From contig OZ244796.1 of assembly GCA_965219965.1 (NCBI GenBank), positions 744,001-808,000 on the forward strand: a stretch of 64,000 bases of DNA, written 5' to 3'. Origin of the DNA: G965219965 sp965219965. GTDB taxonomy: Bacteria; Pseudomonadota; Alphaproteobacteria; RS24. Below are positions 62,855 to 64,000 of the stretch, piece by piece. The notes beneath the pieces are model-generated. The model had not been told where the DNA came from. It did not search any database and saw only the letters and a list, made by a program, of their open reading frames with translations. Every line of letters begins with the position of its first letter. The first letter of the stretch is position 1. The translations under genes were made by a program, and so were the position numbers.

Positions 62855-63571
62855 TTAATCTGTTTTATCTGCGTCTTTATCCGCATCATCTTCTTTGGCT
62901 TCGGCCTTTTCGGCTGGCGTGCCTGCCGCCTCTGCTTTAGTAGCTGGTGCTTCTTGCGCCTCTGTTTTAGCTTTAGCGGGCGCGTCTGCCTTATCATCAG
63001 CCGCCGTGCCACTCGTGGCCTCATCACTGGTCGCTTTCTTTGCCTTTTTAGCTTTAGCCTTTTCAGCCTTTTTCGCCTTTCTGGCCGCTTCTGCCTCTTC
63101 ATCATCTTTTGGTGGGGCGAGAATGGTAATTTTACCGCCGAGCTTTTCCACTGCCGCCGCCGCGCTTTTGCTCATGCCGATGACTTCAAAATCCAGCTTG
63201 GTTTTCAGTTCACCATTGCCCAAAATCCGCACCCCGTCCAATTCGCGGCGAATAATACCCGCTTCGCGCAAAAGCGGTGCGTTAATGGTTGCTTTGCCAT
63301 CTAGCCTGCCTTCATCTAAGGCTTGTTGCAAACGCCCCAAATTCACTGCATTGAGTTTAAGCCGATTGGGTTTGTTAAAGCCGCGCTTGGGCAGGCGCAT
63401 ATGGATAGGCATTTGCCCGCCTTCAAAACCTTTCAAAGCCACGCCAGAACGCGACTTCTGCCCTTTTGAACCACGGCCAGCCGTTTTGCCTTTGCCCGAA
63501 GCCTCACCGCGTCCGATACGGGTGCGGCGGGTGCGGGCGGTGGGATTATCTCTAATTTCATTGAGTTTCAT
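62855..63571 (-). CDS. rplO: 50S ribosomal protein L15 with long charged C-terminal tail
   Basis: 238 residues from the ATG at 63571, behind AGGAGC. The L15 core (MKLNEIRDN, RIGRGEASGKGKTAGRGSKG, GFEGGQMPIHMRLPKRGF) ends near residue 154. The last 84 residues are an Ala/Lys/Glu/Asp-rich low-complexity tail that turns from basic to acidic (KAKKAEKAKAKKAKK, then KEDDADKDADKTD). Bacterial L15 is usually about 145-160 residues. Confidence 0.95.
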   Translation of the reverse strand: MKLNEIRDNPTARTRRTRIGRGEASGKGKTAGRGSKGQKSRSGVALKGFEGGQMPIHMRLPKRGFNKPNRLKLNAVNLGRLQQALDEGRLDGKATINAPLLREAGIIRRELDGVRILGNGELKTKLDFEVIGMSKSAAAAVEKLGGKITILAPPKDDEEAEAARKAKKAEKAKAKKAKKATSDEATSGTAADDKADAPAKAKTEAQEAPATKAEAAGTPAEKAEAKEDDADKDADKTD

Positions 63572-63581
63572 CTGCTTGCTC

Positions 63582-63770
63582 CTACTCAACGATACGCACT
63601 AAATGTGCGACTTTCTCAATCATGCCGCGCACGGCAGGTGTGTCTTCCAAAACCCGACGACGGCCATTTTTATTGAGTCCTAAGCCAATTAAAGTGGCGC
63701 GTTGGTCGCGGGGGCGGCCAATCGGGCTACCTGTGCGTTCAACGGTAAGGGTTTTTTTTGCGGCGGCCAT
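63582..63770 (-). CDS. rpmD: 50S ribosomal protein L30
   Basis: 62 residues: KTLTVERTGSPIGRPRDQRA, then LIGLGLNKNGRRRVLEDTPA and the C-terminal KVAHLVRIVE. Normal length. It sits between rpsE and rplO in the spc-type order. Confidence 0.96.
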   Translation of the reverse strand: MAAAKKTLTVERTGSPIGRPRDQRATLIGLGLNKNGRRRVLEDTPAVRGMIEKVAHLVRIVE

Positions 63771-63790
63771 AATGTTCTCCTATTTATCCT

Positions 63791-64000
63791 TTAAGCCTCA
63801 GCCGCTTCGCCTGCCGCAATGCGGCGCGAAACCAAATCAGAGGCTTTTTTGCCGCGCCGTGCAGCGACCATGCGAGGGCTGGCCTGTTTTTTCAGCGCGT
63901 CAATCGTAGCGTGAACCATATTATAAGGGTTAGACGAGCCGATAGATTTCGCCACCACATCTTGCATGCCCAAAGCCTCAAACACAGCCCGCATCGGACC
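63791..64000 (-). CDS. rpsE: 30S ribosomal protein S5, C-terminal part
   Basis: The last 69 or so residues before the TAA at 63791 are in the window; the 5' part lies beyond the right edge. Conserved GMQDVVAKSIGSSNPYNMVHA (in two halves) identifies S5. The extreme C-terminus RRIAAGEAAEA is variable. Confidence 0.95.
   Translation of the reverse strand, partial: GPMRAVFEALGMQDVVAKSIGSSNPYNMVHATIDALKKQASPRMVAARRGKKASDLVSRRIAAGEAAEA

Overview
The window looks like chromosomal DNA of an alphaproteobacterium of medium GC with tight gene packing. The evidence is gene content and order: tig-clpP-clpX-lon-hup next to nuoA onwards, pyrB-pyrC'-plsY-dprA-topA-rnr-rpmG, an ATP12-type F1 assembly factor, a MipZ division ATPase, DUF3572 and DUF1489 proteins, and an iron-sulfur APS reductase. 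I cannot place it below class level; a marine or otherwise streamlined lineage is possible but unproven.

Layout. 1-7133 (minus): complex I genes nuoA-B-C-D-E-F-G and the start of nuoH, many joined by 4-base stop/start overlaps. 7304-14495 (minus): tRNA-Asp, tRNA-Val, HU, Lon, ClpX, ClpP, trigger factor, tRNA-Leu(UAG). 14702-15413: a small membrane protein, a proline-rich ORF and the glnBA promoter. 15414-23597 (plus): glnB, glnA, parE, a single-chain MmeI-like type IIL restriction-modification enzyme, and an RhlE-like helicase with a structured leader. 23569-28429 (minus): an aldehyde dehydrogenase homologue missing two active-site residues, then gatC-gatA-gatB. 28544-39822 (mostly plus): ruvX, a subtilase lipoprotein, pyrB, a zinc-site-less pyrC', plsY, dprA, topA, rnr. 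39835-42760: an AT-rich two-gene island flanked by a perfect 23-bp direct repeat. 42820-44324 (plus): rpmG, DUF3572, RidA-like, HIT. 44331-48289 (mostly minus): clpA, clpS, a small exported protein, mipZ. 48391-58468: SDR, panC, DUF1489, kelch protein, mgtE, tRNA-Leu(GAG), cysH, siroheme dehydrogenase, lipB, ATP12, an RluA-type pseudouridine synthase, HtrA. 58482-64000 (minus): end of the ribosomal/alpha operon (rpsE, rpmD, rplO, secY, adk, rpsM, rpsK, rpoA, rplQ).

Most of this is housekeeping: respiration, ATP-dependent proteolysis, nitrogen sensing, translation, pyrimidine, phospholipid, pantothenate, lipoate and sulfur metabolism. The accessory content is small. The best candidate for an undescribed system is the island at 39835-42760. 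It holds a 78-residue basic protein followed by an 816-residue protein with a complete GHKL (Bergerat) ATP-binding site and an acidic/ExK-like C-terminal motif. It has its own AT-rich promoter/operator region and no integrase, and it sits exactly between rnr and rpmG, genes usually close together in relatives. I infer a compact mobile, probably defence-related, cassette; I do not recognise it as a named system.
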